The notes under the pieces are model-generated. The model did not search any database. It was not told the DNA's origin and worked only from the letters and a program-made list of their open reading frames with translations. A program made the position numbers and the translations under genes. A stretch of DNA of 64,000 bases from Hyphomicrobiales bacterium (GTDB lineage: Bacteria; Pseudomonadota; Alphaproteobacteria; Rhizobiales; Beijerinckiaceae): NCBI GenBank assembly GCA_027489535.1, contig JAIXZO010000002.1, forward strand, positions 248,001 through 312,000. The letters are read 5' to 3'. Positions 8,699-18,818 of this stretch are shown here, in pieces (the stretch's first letter is position 1; every line of letters starts with the position of its first letter).

Positions 8699-10675
8699 AT
8701 GGAGCGCATGTCCTCCGATGAGTCGTCCATGAATCCGCCCGTCCGTTCCTCCGTCGCCTCCGTGCCCCGCATCGAAGCCGCGCCCGCGCGGCGTCGGGTG
8801 AGCGCGGAGAAGGGGGAGCTGCTTTCGACGTTCCGCGAGCTGTGGACCTATATGTGGCCGCGCGACCGGGCCGACCTGCGCATGCGGATCATGTGGGCGA
8901 CGGTGCTGCTGATCATCGCCAAGCTGATCACGATCGTCGTGCCCTACACGTTCAAATGGGCGACGGACGCGCTGGCGCCGGGCGCAAGCTCCGCCTCCGA
9001 AATTCCGTTTTCCGTGCTCGTGGGCGCTCCCGTCGCGCTGACGCTCGCCTACGGCGCGATGCGTATCCTGATGGCGTTGTTTACGCAGGCGCGCGACGCG
9101 CTGTTCGCGTCGGTGGCGATGCATGCCGTGCGCCGCCTCGCGCTCGAAACCTTCGAGCACATGCACCGGCTGTCGCTGCGCTACCATCTCGAAAAGAAGA
9201 CCGGCGGGCTGACGCGCGTGTTGGAGCGCGGGCGCACCGGCATCGAAACCATCGTGCGCATGACCATGCTCACCGCCGTGCCGACGGTGGTGGAGTTCGT
9301 GCTGATCCTGGGCGTGCTGCTGTACGAATTCGACTGGCGCTACGCCGCCGTCACCATGCTGATGATCCTCGGCTATATGTGGTTCACGACGAAGGCCACG
9401 CAGTGGCGCATCGGCATCCGCCGCTCGATGAACGAAAGCGACACCGACGCCAACACCAAGGCCGTGGACAGCCTGCTGAACTACGAGACGGTCAAATATT
9501 TCGGCGCGGAGGACCGTGAAAAGGCCCGCTACGACAAATCGATGGAGAAGTTCGAGCGCGCGAGCGTGAAGGCCTACACGTCGCTTGCGGTGCTCAATGC
9601 CGGGCAGGCGGTGATCTTCACCGTCGGGCTCACGGTATGCATGGTCATGGTCGTGATCGGCATCCGCGAGGGGCGCAACACCATCGGCGATTTCGTGCTC
9701 GTCAACGCCATGCTGATCCAGCTCTATCAGCCGCTCAACTTCATGGGCATGGTGTATCGCGAGATCAAACAGGCGGTGTCGGACATCGAGATGATGTTCG
9801 ACATTCTCGACCGTGCGCCGGAAGTGGCCGACCGGCCCGACGCCAAGCCGTTGCAGGTGACGGCGGGCGTGGTGCGCTTCGAGGACGTGCATTTCCACTA
9901 CACGCCCGACCGGCCGATCCTGCGCGGCATCACGTTCGAGGTGCCGGCCGGCAAGACGGTGGCCATCGTCGGGCCGTCGGGCGCGGGCAAATCGACGCTG
10001 TCGCGGCTGCTGTTTCGCTTCTACGAGCCGCAGCAGGGCACGATCAGCGTGGACGGGCAGGACATTCTCGCCATCACGCAGGGCTCGTTGCGCGCGGCGG
10101 TCGGCATGGTTCCGCAGGATACCGTGCTGTTCAACGACACCATCGGCTACAATGTTCGTTACGGACGCTGGGATGCCACGGAAGCCGAGATCGAGGAGGC
10201 GACGAAGCTCGCCCAGATCGACCGTTTCATCCGCTCGCTGCCCGAAGGCTACGACACGCCGGTGGGCGAACGCGGTTTGAAGCTCTCCGGCGGCGAGAAG
10301 CAGCGCGTGGCGATTGCGCGCACGCTGTTGAAGGGGCCGCCGATTCTCGTGCTCGACGAGGCGACCTCCGCGCTGGACAGCTTCACCGAGAAGGACATTC
10401 AGGACGCGCTGGAGCGCATGTCGCGCGGGCGCACCACGCTGGTGATCGCGCACCGGCTTTCCACCATCGTCAATGCCGACGAGATCATCGTGCTCGACAA
10501 GGGCCTGATCGCCGAGCGCGGCACGCATAACGGCTTGCTGGAGCAGGGCGGCGTCTACGCGCAGTTGTGGAACCGCCAGCGCGAGGTGGACCAGGCGCGC
10601 GAGACGCTGGAGCGCAGCAGCAAGGAAGAAGAGCCCAGCCTGCGCGTGGGGCTGACGGGTCCGGCTCTCTCTTGA
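8699..10675 (+). CDS. ATM1-type ABC exporter (fused permease and ATPase)
   Basis: The 658-residue half-transporter has six membrane helices (about residues 60-350) and one C-terminal ATPase domain. The ATPase carries Walker [10 protein letters not shown], signature [13 protein letters not shown], Walker [13 protein letters not shown] and the switch His in VIAHRLST. The transmembrane part, with [19 protein letters not shown], matches the ATM1/HMT1 branch that exports glutathione-linked sulfur or metal conjugates. The ATG at 8699 is favoured by GAGGGG about eight bases upstream. ATG 8708 and an upstream GTG at 8675 are alternatives. Confidence 0.88.
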   Translation: MERMSSDESSMNPPVRSSVASVPRIEAAPARRRVSAEKGELLSTFRELWTYMWPRDRADLRMRIMWATVLLIIAKLITIVVPYTFKWATDALAPGASSASEIPFSVLVGAPVALTLAYGAMRILMALFTQARDALFASVAMHAVRRLALETFEHMHRLSLRYHLEKKTGGLTRVLERGRTGIETIVRMTMLTAVPTVVEFVLILGVLLYEFDWRYAAVTMLMILGYMWFTTKATQWRIGIRRSMNESDTDANTKAVDSLLNYETVKYFGAEDREKARYDKSMEKFERASVKAYTSLAVLNAGQAVIFTVGLTVCMVMVVIGIREGRNTIGDFVLVNAMLIQLYQPLNFMGMVYREIKQAVSDIEMMFDILDRAPEVADRPDAKPLQVTAGVVRFEDVHFHYTPDRPILRGITFEVPAGKTVAIVGPSGAGKSTLSRLLFRFYEPQQGTISVDGQDILAITQGSLRAAVGMVPQDTVLFNDTIGYNVRYGRWDATEAEIEEATKLAQIDRFIRSLPEGYDTPVGERGLKLSGGEKQRVAIARTLLKGPPILVLDEATSALDSFTEKDIQDALERMSRGRTTLVIAHRLSTIVNADEIIVLDKGLIAERGTHNGLLEQGGVYAQLWNRQREVDQARETLERSSKEEEPSLRVGLTGPALS

Positions 10676-10708
10676 CCCTCGTTCCCGCACCTGCGAAGAG
10701 CAACCGCC

Positions 10709-10736
10709 CGTTCCGAGGTCGGAACGCCCGCTTTTT
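10709..10736 (+). terminator. Possible intrinsic terminator between the ABC exporter and psd
   Basis: An 8-bp perfect stem CGTTCCGA (10709-10716) and TCGGAACG (10719-10726) is followed by CCCGC and five T (10732-10736). The gap between stem and T-run makes it weaker than a standard terminator. Confidence 0.45.
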
Positions 10737-10748
10737 CGAGTTCAGAAC

Positions 10749-11447
10749 ATGACCATCGTCGACTCCATCCGTCGCATCATCGTTCCCGTGCATCCGGAGG
10801 GTTATCCCTTCATCGCGGCGTTCGCGGCCGCGGCGCTGGTGATGGGCTGGCTGTGGTCGCCGCTCGGCTGGGTCGGCGGCATCCTCACGGTGTGGTGCAT
10901 CTACTTCTTCCGCGATCCGATCCGCACCGTGCCGCAGCGCGACGGGCTCGTGATCTCGCCGGCCGACGGCCGCGTGTCGATCATCATCGATTGCGTGCCG
11001 CCGGCGGAACTCGGCCTGTCCGACACGCCGCTGACGCGCATCTCGATCTTCATGAACGTGTTCGACTGCCACGTGAACCGCGCGCCGGTGCCGGGCACGA
11101 TCTCCAAGATCGCCTATCGCGCGGGCCTGTTCCTCAATGCCGAACTCGCCAAGGCGAGCGACGACAACGAACGCAACGGCATCGTCATCGACACGCCCAA
11201 GGGCGACCGCTACGGCGTGGTGCAGATCGCGGGCCTCGTGGCGCGGCGCATCGTCGGCTTCGTGCAGGAAGGCGACGTGCTGGCGACGGGCGAGCGCTTC
11301 GGCCTGATCCGCTTCGGTTCGCGCGTCGACGTCTATCTTCCCGAAGGCGTGACGCCGCTGGTGGAAGTGGGCCAGCTGACCATCGCCGGCGAAACCGTGA
11401 TCGCGGACGCGCTCGCGTCCAAAAAGCCCGCCTTCGTCACGATCTGA
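10749..11447 (+). CDS. psd: Phosphatidylserine decarboxylase proenzyme (short type)
   Basis: The 232-residue protein converts phosphatidylserine to phosphatidylethanolamine. The motif [11 protein letters not shown] (about residues 188-198) holds the serine that becomes the pyruvoyl group on self-cleavage; GS is the cleavage site in this shorter branch. Two hydrophobic stretches near residues 20-55 anchor it to the inner membrane. The next gene is pssA, which makes the substrate, so the pair forms the complete PE pathway from CDP-diacylglycerol. Confidence 0.93.
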   Translation: MTIVDSIRRIIVPVHPEGYPFIAAFAAAALVMGWLWSPLGWVGGILTVWCIYFFRDPIRTVPQRDGLVISPADGRVSIIIDCVPPAELGLSDTPLTRISIFMNVFDCHVNRAPVPGTISKIAYRAGLFLNAELAKASDDNERNGIVIDTPKGDRYGVVQIAGLVARRIVGFVQEGDVLATGERFGLIRFGSRVDVYLPEGVTPLVEVGQLTIAGETVIADALASKKPAFVTI

Positions 11448-11528
11448 CCTTCGAGAAGCAAGGATGCCCGGGAGGACGGCCGCGCCGCAGTTGTGGCGCG
11501 TCTCCTCCGGCTCTATCCTGCGCAAGCG

Positions 11529-12368
11529 ATGACCGATCTTTTCCCGCCTTTCGAGCCCGGCGACGAGCCGCGACCGCGCCGCATACGCCCGGTGCCGATC
11601 CGCGTGCTGCTGCCCAATCTGATCACGCTGCTGTCGATGTGCGCGGGCCTCACCGCCATGCGGTTGGCGGTGGAGGACAAGCTCGAGATGGCGGTGATCG
11701 CCATCCTGATCGCGGCCGTGCTGGACGGCCTAGACGGTCGCGTGGCGCGCATGCTGAAAAGCACGTCGCGCTTCGGCGCGGAGCTGGACAGCCTCTCGGA
11801 TTTTCTCAGCTTCGGCGTGGCCCCGGCCTTCATCCTCTACACTTACGGGCTGCACGACCTGAAGTCGGTCGGCTGGGTGGTGGCGCTGCTGTTCGCCAGC
11901 GCGTCCGCGCTGCGGCTGGCGCGCTTCAACGTGGCCATCGACGACCCCAACCGCCCGGATTGGCAGAAGGACTTCTTCGTCGGCATGCCCGCGCCCGCGG
12001 GCGCGCTGGCGGGACTGCTGCCGCTCTATCTGCATCTTCTGGGCGCGGGCAGGGTGCCCGGCACGGCGGTGCTGGAGGCGATTTACCTGCTGTTCATCGC
12101 CTTCATGATGGTGAGCCGCATACCGACGTTCGCCGGCAAGAGCTTCGGGACGCGCGTGCCGCGCTCCTCGGTGGTGCCGCTGATGATCGGCGTGGTGGCC
12201 GTGGTGGCGCTGCTGGTGACGCACACCTTCGAGATGCTGACGCTTCTGACGATCGCCTATCTCGCGCTCGTGCCGTTGATGGTGAAGCGGTACCGCAGCC
12301 TGGAGCGCGCCCACCCGACGACGCCGGTCAACGCCCCGACGCCTCCGACGCCGCCCGCGGGCGGCTGA
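11529..12368 (+). CDS. pssA: CDP-diacylglycerol-serine O-phosphatidyltransferase
   Basis: The 279-residue membrane enzyme makes phosphatidylserine from CDP-diacylglycerol and serine. The CDP-alcohol phosphotransferase signature is complete: DGLDGRVARMLKSTSRFGAE, followed by LDSLSD, giving the DGxxAR-x8-G-x3-D-x3-D pattern. Several hydrophobic helices follow, and the C-terminus is Pro/Thr rich. The ATG at 11529 was preferred over the upstream non-ATG start at 11493. It lies downstream of psd in the same direction. Confidence 0.92.
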   Translation: MTDLFPPFEPGDEPRPRRIRPVPIRVLLPNLITLLSMCAGLTAMRLAVEDKLEMAVIAILIAAVLDGLDGRVARMLKSTSRFGAELDSLSDFLSFGVAPAFILYTYGLHDLKSVGWVVALLFASASALRLARFNVAIDDPNRPDWQKDFFVGMPAPAGALAGLLPLYLHLLGAGRVPGTAVLEAIYLLFIAFMMVSRIPTFAGKSFGTRVPRSSVVPLMIGVVAVVALLVTHTFEMLTLLTIAYLALVPLMVKRYRSLERAHPTTPVNAPTPPTPPAGG

Positions 12369-12419
12369 GTCGAAATCTTTCGGACATCGCTCTTCTGAAT
12401 CGATCCGACCGGGATCGTC

Positions 12420-12773
12420 TCAACGCTTCTTGCCACCGCGATGCGGGGCGGAGAGGCGCTTGGCGTTGGCGCGCACGGTCTTGCTGCCGTGATCGGTGAA
12501 GGCGTGCATCACGTCCGACCAAGCTCGGACGGCGCCGTTTACGGTGCGGATCTCGCCCGTGGCGGCGGCCGTGGCGAGCTGGATCCATGCGAGGCCCGCA
12601 TCGGCCATGCCGTGCTGGAGCGACGTGATCTTCTCGGTGACCATGCGTTCGGTTTCGCGCTTGTCGGACTCCGTCTGCGTACCGGCGGACGCCATGAGCA
12701 CGGGCATGCGCAGCGCGATGGTCGTCCAAGTGGCGAGGGCCGTTTCGGCCCAATGGAATGCGGGGGATGTCAT
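12420..12773 (-). CDS. Small helical protein, possibly phasin-like
   Basis: The 117-residue protein is predicted to be mostly helical, without cysteines or a signal peptide, and has a basic C-terminus (KRLSAPHRGGKKR). The pattern of amphipathic helices with TWTTIALRMPVLMAS and ITSLQHGMADAGLAW recalls short alphaproteobacterial phasin-type proteins. There is no defining motif, so the name is a suggestion only. It stands alone, converging on pssA and divergent from infA. Confidence 0.5.
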   Translation of the reverse strand: MTSPAFHWAETALATWTTIALRMPVLMASAGTQTESDKRETERMVTEKITSLQHGMADAGLAWIQLATAAATGEIRTVNGAVRAWSDVMHAFTDHGSKTVRANAKRLSAPHRGGKKR

Positions 12774-12887
12774 GAGACCTCGTATGCGGGTTCGGTCGGC
12801 GGCGGCAGTTCACAAATCCGCAGGTTTCGATTACGTTCCGCGCCTCGCGAGCGGGTCGATCGTCGACCCGTGTCCGAAAGGTAACGC

Positions 12888-13106
12888 ATGGCGAAGGAAG
12901 AAGTCCTCGAATTTCCGGGGGTGGTGACCGAACTCCTCCCGAACGCGATGTTCCGCGTTCAGCTGGAAAACGATCATGAGATCATAGCCCATACGGCGGG
13001 CAAGATGCGCAAGAACCGCATCCGCGTGCTCGCGGGCGACAAGGTCCTGGTGGAAATGACCCCGTACGACCTGACCAAGGGGCGAATCACCTACCGGTTC
13101 AAGTGA
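12888..13106 (+). CDS. infA: Translation initiation factor IF-1
   Basis: The 72-residue S1/OB-fold protein begins [20 protein letters not shown], contains [16 protein letters not shown] and ends [13 protein letters not shown], a near-perfect match to IF-1. It binds the A site of the 30S subunit during initiation. Its stop overlaps the GTG start of maf, an arrangement common in this group of bacteria. Confidence 0.98.
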   Translation: MAKEEVLEFPGVVTELLPNAMFRVQLENDHEIIAHTAGKMRKNRIRVLAGDKVLVEMTPYDLTKGRITYRFK

Positions 13107-13765
13107 GTCGTCCGGACACCGCGGGCGAGGCGGAATTGCGCAGCGGCGGGCTTCGGCTCGTTCTGGCCTCCGCTTCCCCGCGCCGGCTCGCGCTTTTGCG
13201 CCAGATCGGGATCGAGCCCGACCGCGTTCTCTCCTGCGACATCGACGAATCCGTGCTCAAGGCCGAAAAGCCGCGCGATCATGCGCGTCGACTCGCGCGC
13301 GGCAAGGCAGAGGCGGCGCTCGCGCTGCTGGATCCCGCCGAGCGCGCGGGCAGCTTCGTGCTGTCCGCCGACACGGTCGTTTCGGTGGGTACGCGCATCT
13401 TGCCCAAGGCGGAGACGGAGGAGCAGGCGCGTGCCTGCCTGAAGCTGCTGTCGGGCCGTTCGCATCGCGTCGTCACCGGGGTGTGCATCGTCACGCCCGG
13501 CGGCGCGTTCAGGGAACGGCAGGTGGAGACCCGCGTGGCCTTCAAGCGGCTCTCGCTGCCCGAGACGGAGGCCTATGTCGCCTCCGGCGATTGGCGGGGC
13601 AAGGCGGGCGGCTATGCCGTGCAGGGCTTGGCGGCGATCTTCGTGCAGCAGATCATCGGCTCGTACGCCAACGTGGTCGGCCTGCCGCTGGCGGAGACGG
13701 CCGCGGTGCTGGCGGGCGAGGGATATCCCGTCATGGCCCGCTGGACGGCGGGCGAGGGCGCCTGA
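13103..13765 (+). CDS. maf: Maf family nucleotide pyrophosphatase
   Basis: The 220-residue protein has the Maf signature [18 protein letters not shown] near the N-terminus and the catalytic segment [20 protein letters not shown]. Maf proteins hydrolyse non-canonical or modified nucleoside triphosphates. Members with this form act on dTTP/UTP or modified pyrimidines, but the substrate is not settled here. The start is a GTG overlapping the infA stop by four bases. infA-maf-yacG is a conserved gene order in alphaproteobacteria. Confidence 0.93.
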   Translation: MSRPDTAGEAELRSGGLRLVLASASPRRLALLRQIGIEPDRVLSCDIDESVLKAEKPRDHARRLARGKAEAALALLDPAERAGSFVLSADTVVSVGTRILPKAETEEQARACLKLLSGRSHRVVTGVCIVTPGGAFRERQVETRVAFKRLSLPETEAYVASGDWRGKAGGYAVQGLAAIFVQQIIGSYANVVGLPLAETAAVLAGEGYPVMARWTAGEGA

Positions 13766-13894
13766 CGGCTCTCCGGAGGCGTCGGCGTCTCCGGGGGAGT
13801 TTCGGGGGCGTCGCCGTCACGCCTCGGCCTTCCCTTCGACCGCATGCCGCGCAACGGCATGCCGAACAAACCCATGCATGCAGAGGAGCCGGCC

Positions 13895-14137
13895 ATGTCC
13901 GATACGCCCGACAAGCCCGACGACGTCAAAGCCGAACCCGGTGCGGCTCCCGACGCGGCCCCCTTCGTGCCGCCGGGGGCGAAATGCCCGATCTGCCGCA
14001 AGCCGACCGAGTTGAAATACCGCCCGTTCTGCTCCAAGCGCTGCGCCGACGTGGATCTCTCGCGCTGGTTCACGGGGGCCTACGCCATTCCGGCGGTCGA
14101 ATCCGAAGAGCCGGACGAGGAGGAGGGCGGTTTCTGA
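13895..14137 (+). CDS. yacG: DNA gyrase inhibitor YacG (zinc-binding)
   Basis: The 80-residue protein carries a four-cysteine zinc site (KCPICRKP, then PFCSKRCADVDLSRWF), the YacG hallmark. YacG proteins bind GyrB and inhibit gyrase. The start at 13895 was chosen because AGAGGAG lies eight bases upstream; in-frame ATGs at 13844, 13859 and 13874 would add residues that are not conserved in the family. The C-terminus is acidic (SEEPDEEEGGF). It follows maf. Confidence 0.92.
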   Translation: MSDTPDKPDDVKAEPGAAPDAAPFVPPGAKCPICRKPTELKYRPFCSKRCADVDLSRWFTGAYAIPAVESEEPDEEEGGF

Positions 14138-14269
14138 AGCGAATGCAGGGATTGCGGCCGAAACGAGCCCCGATCCGGGCGAATGCCGAAGAAAAACGCT
14201 TTTCCGCGCTGGACATGCCGCCCTGCGCTTGTTAATCACACCGCCGTCGCAGGGCGTTGTTCCCGCGAC

Positions 14270-14354
<85 letters not shown>

Positions 14355-14362
<8 letters not shown>

Positions 14363-14601
14363 CCTTGATGTTTCGGACGATCTCGGATCGTCATCCCGCT
14401 TCACCGTCAGACATCCGAGAGCGTTTTACAGCCGTTTTTACAGCTGCCGTTCCAGACTCTTTCGGCCGCCTCCCGCTCCCGTACAGCTTTCGGTTGCTGC
14501 CTTGCCGAGGGTCGGGCGCGGTTCCCGAATCAAAGCGGTGATGTCGGGTCGGCGCTGCGGGCGTTCAGGGCCGTCGTTCCCGCATTTCGGGTCCGCGTGT
14601 C
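14355..14601. other. Gap between tRNA-Lys and the secretion-like operon
   Basis: This 247-base stretch has no gene I can support. It includes TTTTACAGCCGTTTTTACAG, a short direct repeat. It marks the boundary between conserved core genes and the accessory block. Confidence 0.5.
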
Positions 14602-16706
14602 CTAGAACCCGGCTTCGCGCCGCAGGACCGCAAGTGCGGCCGACGCTGCGGCGCCGAGCGGGCTTGCGCGCTCTGCCGCGAGTTCGACGGTGCCGCGGAT
14701 CTCGTGCGGGGGAACGAAGCCGCCTTCCGTGACGAGGCGGACGCGGTAATGGCTCTTGTCGGCGAAGAGGCGGCGCTCGACCGTCCGCACGGGGATGGGC
14801 CCTCCCGCCGTGTCGGCAAGGAGCGGCAACGGCAGTGCCGACGAGCCGAATTTCTCGATTCGCAGAATCCGGCAGCGCAGCACCGGCCAATCCGGCCGTT
14901 CCGGATGGAAGCTGCACGCGCCGTCTTCCGAGAGACGGGACAGGTCGCCTTCGGCCACGAGGGCGTCGATCTCGGCGGCTTCGGGCCGGACGACCGCGGC
15001 GAGGCGGGTTTTTGCGGCGACCCATTGGCCGGGCGAAAGGGCGGGCTCGATATCGACGGTCCGCCCGGTTGCCGGCGCGGCGATCACGAGCCGTTCGGCT
15101 TCCCGTTCCAAGCCGCGGCGCTCGGCGGCAGCTCCCGCCAATTCCTCGGTGAGCTGCTGTGCCCGGTCACGGAAGAATTCGTCGAAAGCTCCGGAGGATG
15201 CGGAATAGGCCAAGACCTTTTCGCGGGCACGCGCACGTTCCAGACGCGATTCGAGATCCGGCGAGGAGAGTACGGCCAACGTGTCGCCTGCGGCCACCTC
15301 CCGCCCTTCCGTCACTTCGAGGCGTTCGACGCGTCCCGCGACCTGCGTGAAGACCGTCGTGTGGCCCGGCGCGATCAGCACCGCAGGGGCGGACACCCGC
15401 GCGTTCCATGGCAGCACGGCGGCGAGCAGGCCCAATCCCGCGACGACTGCCGTGACGCGCGTGCGTGGGCTGCGCAGTACCGCCGAGCGGCGATCGGCCC
15501 AGGCTTTGAATTCCGTTCCGATCGGTCGTGCCACGAACCACCAGATTTCCACGATGAACAGCAGGATGCCGATCGCTTTGACGAAGAAGTGATAAACCAG
15601 CACCGCGATGCCCAAAAACAGCACGAGGCGGTAGATCCACGTGCCGACGGCGAAGGCGATCAGGGCACGGCTGCGCGCCTGCGACATGGGCTCCGGCATC
15701 GGCTCGCCGAGGCCGAACAAGATTTCCCGCAGCCGCCATTGCGCCATCGCGAAAGCGCGCCCGTGCAGGTTCGGCATGTCGAGCACGTCCATCGCGAGGA
15801 AGTACCCGTCGAAACGCATGAACGGGCTTGCATTGACCGCCAGCGTGGCGCCCAGGTCGTCGTCGCGAGCACGAAGGCGGCGGAACGTGCGGGCCCGTCG
15901 GGCAGCAGCGCCCAAGCGAGGCCGGCCCAGACGGCGATCGTCAGTTCCACGGCGATGCCCGCGGCGCCCACCGCGATGCGGTCGCGTCGCGACGTCAGCT
16001 TCCAAGCTTCGGTGACGTCCGTATAGAGGACCGGCCAGAGCACGAGGAACGCGACGCCCATCGTGGGCACCCGGCAGCCGAGGCGCTTCGCGGTCAGCGC
16101 ATGGCCGAGTTCGTGGGCGATCTTTGCCCCCGCAAGCGCCGCGCCGTACCAGACGAGCCCCTCGGCCGTCGCCGTCGAGACCAGTTGGTGCAGGAACACG
16201 TCCCACTGTCGGCCGATCAGGAACAGGCCGACGACGAATGCGAGGGCCGTCGCGCGTCGGAACAGGCCGTGCCGCGTCCAAGCAAACCGAGGCAGCATGC
16301 GGCCCAGAGCCCGGTCGGGCCTCACGAGCGGGATGCGGAAGAACAGGTAACCGTGCAGCAGCCGTTCCATGGGGGAGCGGTCGTAGGCGGCACGGGCGCG
16401 GCGGATCGCGTCGCCGCCCCGGGGCTCGGGCGCGGGGCGCGAGAGGAAATTGCCGACCACGAATTCTGCCGTGGCCGACACGTCCTCGGCTGTGACTTGA
16501 AGCGTCGTTTCAGCCCCGACTGCGGCGGCGACGGCTGCGGCGTCTCCGGCATCCCAGCGCGACAATATTTCGAAGGCGGGCCAGGACAGGCGGTAGAAGC
16601 GATTGCGTGCGGGGTCGTGCAGCGTCCAGCTCGGCGATCCGTCGTTTGCCGCAGGTCCGGGATGCAGCAGCAGTTCCTCCCGCAGCGGCGGCAGCGGCGT
16701 CGTCAT
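14602..16706 (-). pseudogene. M50-type membrane metalloprotease fused to an HlyD-like adaptor domain, frameshifted
   Basis: The first part (from 16706) is a cytosolic N-terminal domain of about 130 residues, then membrane helices with [15 protein letters not shown]; the HExxH zinc motif is H198-H202. The open frame shifts near 15850-15854: after FVLATTTW the product continues as [17 protein letters not shown] only if one base is added. The second part carries the third metal-ligand motif (FDG), more helices, then a periplasmic lipoyl/barrel-sandwich HlyD-type region (residues after APAVLIAPGHTTVFTQVAGR) ending at 14602. As read, the shift separates the two halves of the active site. A sequencing or assembly error, or programmed frameshifting, is also possible. 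The start overlaps the upstream stop as ATGA. Confidence 0.8.
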
Positions 16707-18037
16707 GCCCCCAGCCATTGCCGCACGACCGCCAGCGGCTTGCGAAATATCCAGTAGATCAGCACGACGCGGTCGCCGTCGATGCGGGCGGTGCCCTTCA
16801 GGCCGACGCGCGGTTTGTCGACCTGCGGATCCACGGAGGCGCGAAGCCGATAGGCGAGGGTGCCTTCGGGGCGCGTCTGCGCCTCGTAGCCCAAGGTCCG
16901 CAGCGATCCGGAGACCGGCGACAGCGGCGCGGCGTTGAGGAACAGCGTGACCGGAGCGCCGGCTTTCAGCGGGATGATGTCGCCGGGGGCGGGCCAAGCC
17001 TCGATCTCGCTTTCCGTTTCGCCGGTAATCGTCATCACGCGCTCGCCGAGGCTCACGGGGCGTCCGAGCCAAGCGGAGGGATCGTCGAAGATCACGATCC
17101 CGGCCGCCGGTGCGCTCACGCGTGCACGTTCGAGCTGACCGCGCACGAAATCCGCCTCCGCGCGCTTCTCCTCGATGCGGCCGCCGATGATCGCGAGCTG
17201 CGCCTTCGCACGCGGGTCGCGCACCGCGGCCTGAACCGCCTGACGATATTCGGCCTCCACTCCGGCGAGCGCCTGCTCCGCGACTTCGAGGCGTGCACGC
17301 AGCGCCGTCGCGTCGAGTTCGAACAGGAGGCGACCCTTTTCCACGGCATCGTTGGGCCGGACGTGGATCACGTCCACCACGCCGTCGAGCGGTGCGCGCA
17401 CGAGCACGGGGTTCGCGGGTACCGTCTCGGCGGGGGCCAAGATGGAAAGCCGGACCGGAAACAACAGCGCGAGCGCCGCGAAGGCCGCGGCCAGAACGCG
17501 CTTGCGCGTGGAGAGGGTCTTGAGCCGCTCGCGGAGCCCCGTGAGCCGGGACGGGCGTTGGAGCGCCCGCCAGGCATGTCCGTAGGCGCCGGCGAGATGC
17601 GCCAGCGTGGCTTGTTCCGCATCGGTGAACGGTTCGTCGCGTGCGAGCAACACGGCGCCGGGCGCCGTCGCCGCAGATCCGAGCGGAATTCGGACGGCAT
17701 GGGCGGGCAGCCATTCCGTCCACTCCTCGGCGTCTGCCGGCGCGAGGTCGGCGGGCATCAGCGTTTCGGTTCGTCCGGAAGCCCGAAGGGCGGGCCCGAT
17801 ACGATCGAGCCACTGCACGAACGGCGTTCCCGCATCGATCGTCGGAATCCCCGAGACGGCGACGATGCCCCGGCCCTCGATCCACAGCGCGGCCTGTCTG
17901 TAGGGCACCGCGCCGAGCGTCTCGTTGACGACGACGAAACCGAGCTCGGCCGGGCTCGCCGCGTCCCGCGCGCGGGCCGAAAGTTGCAGCAACACGGCGA
18001 GGCGCCGGGCGGCGCGCGGATCGAGCGTGTCCGTCAT
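16703..18037 (-). CDS. GAF-domain HlyD-family adaptor protein
   Basis: The 444-residue protein has a GAF-like domain (about residues 1-165), one membrane helix (about 180-205, [20 protein letters not shown]), then an HlyD-type periplasmic part. That part contains the lipoyl half-motifs around [20 protein letters not shown], a helical hairpin ([20 protein letters not shown]) and a beta-barrel. HlyD proteins bridge an inner-membrane exporter to a TolC-type channel. A cytosolic GAF sensor on such an adaptor is unusual and suggests ligand-gated activity, which is inference. It overlaps both neighbours as ATGA and belongs to the 25150-14602 operon. Confidence 0.82.
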   Translation of the reverse strand: MTDTLDPRAARRLAVLLQLSARARDAASPAELGFVVVNETLGAVPYRQAALWIEGRGIVAVSGIPTIDAGTPFVQWLDRIGPALRASGRTETLMPADLAPADAEEWTEWLPAHAVRIPLGSAATAPGAVLLARDEPFTDAEQATLAHLAGAYGHAWRALQRPSRLTGLRERLKTLSTRKRVLAAAFAALALLFPVRLSILAPAETVPANPVLVRAPLDGVVDVIHVRPNDAVEKGRLLFELDATALRARLEVAEQALAGVEAEYRQAVQAAVRDPRAKAQLAIIGGRIEEKRAEADFVRGQLERARVSAPAAGIVIFDDPSAWLGRPVSLGERVMTITGETESEIEAWPAPGDIIPLKAGAPVTLFLNAAPLSPVSGSLRTLGYEAQTRPEGTLAYRLRASVDPQVDKPRVGLKGTARIDGDRVVLIYWIFRKPLAVVRQWLGA

Positions 18038-18771
18038 GGGGGAGAGATGAGAATCCGGCCGCTCATGCCCGCCACCAGTTCAGGCGCGGCTGCGGCCATT
18101 TCGCCGGTTACGCGGATCGATTGGCTGACGGGATCGACTTTCGCGCCGATCCGCGACACGCGGGCCGCGTAGCTGCGGCCGAGCTCCTCGATGCGCACTT
18201 CGAAGCCGTGCCCGACCTTGAGCCAAGCCAAAGCGCGCGAGGGCATGATGAAATCGAGTTCGAGAACGGTGTCGTCGAGTATGTCGACGAGCGCCGTGCC
18301 GGCCTGCACGAATTGCTGATCGCGCACCTTCTGTTCTACCACGCGCCCGCCGAAGGGTGCGGCCACGACGCATTTCGAAACCGTGGCCTCGAGTACGCGG
18401 ACGTCGCCGCTTGCTTTCGCCACCTCCATGGCGGAGGTCGCAAATTCGAGTTCTCCCGCGGACTTCGTTTCGACGAGGCGCTTATGGGCCGCGTTGAGCT
18501 TTGCGGCCGTCGCAAGCACGTCCCGCGCGCGGTCGAGCTGCGCCCGCGGCACGGAACAGTCGAGCACGACCAAGCGGTCTCCCGCCTTGAAGCGCTCGCC
18601 CTCGCGTATGGCGACGCTTTCCACCGCCGCGGGAATCTCCGCCGCCAGCGTCGTGAAACGCTGCGGGGTCAGCTGCCCGCGCAGCTCGTTTGCGCCGCGC
18701 GGATCCTGCGCGAAGGCCGATGCGGCGGCGACGAGGACAAGCCCGGCCGACAGTGCGGCGGATGCGATCAT
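18034..18771 (-). CDS. Short HlyD/RND-type periplasmic adaptor subunit
   Basis: The 245-residue protein has a signal peptide ([20 protein letters not shown]) and no further membrane helix. A barrel-sandwich pair follows ([20 protein letters not shown] and [20 protein letters not shown]) with a short helical hairpin between, then a beta-barrel. It is smaller than most membrane fusion proteins because the hairpin and membrane-proximal domain are short. It probably works with the GAF-HlyD and M50-HlyD proteins and the TolC-like protein of the same operon. Its stop overlaps the next start as ATGA. The start ATG at 18771 gives a complete signal peptide. Confidence 0.85.
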   Translation of the reverse strand: MIASAALSAGLVLVAAASAFAQDPRGANELRGQLTPQRFTTLAAEIPAAVESVAIREGERFKAGDRLVVLDCSVPRAQLDRARDVLATAAKLNAAHKRLVETKSAGELEFATSAMEVAKASGDVRVLEATVSKCVVAAPFGGRVVEQKVRDQQFVQAGTALVDILDDTVLELDFIMPSRALAWLKVGHGFEVRIEELGRSYAARVSRIGAKVDPVSQSIRVTGEMAAAAPELVAGMSGRILISPP

Positions 18772-18818
18772 GGCCCCGCCGCGGTCTCTTCTGCGAAGGA
18801 TGTCGCGACCCGCTCGGA

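Noticed and set aside
10853-12499. Open frame running through psd and pssA in another frame
   Set aside because: It overlaps two strongly supported enzymes and has a shadow-frame composition.
14602-16706. Programmed frameshifting in the M50 gene
   Set aside because: No slippery sequence or downstream structure was evident; a mutation or sequencing error is simpler.
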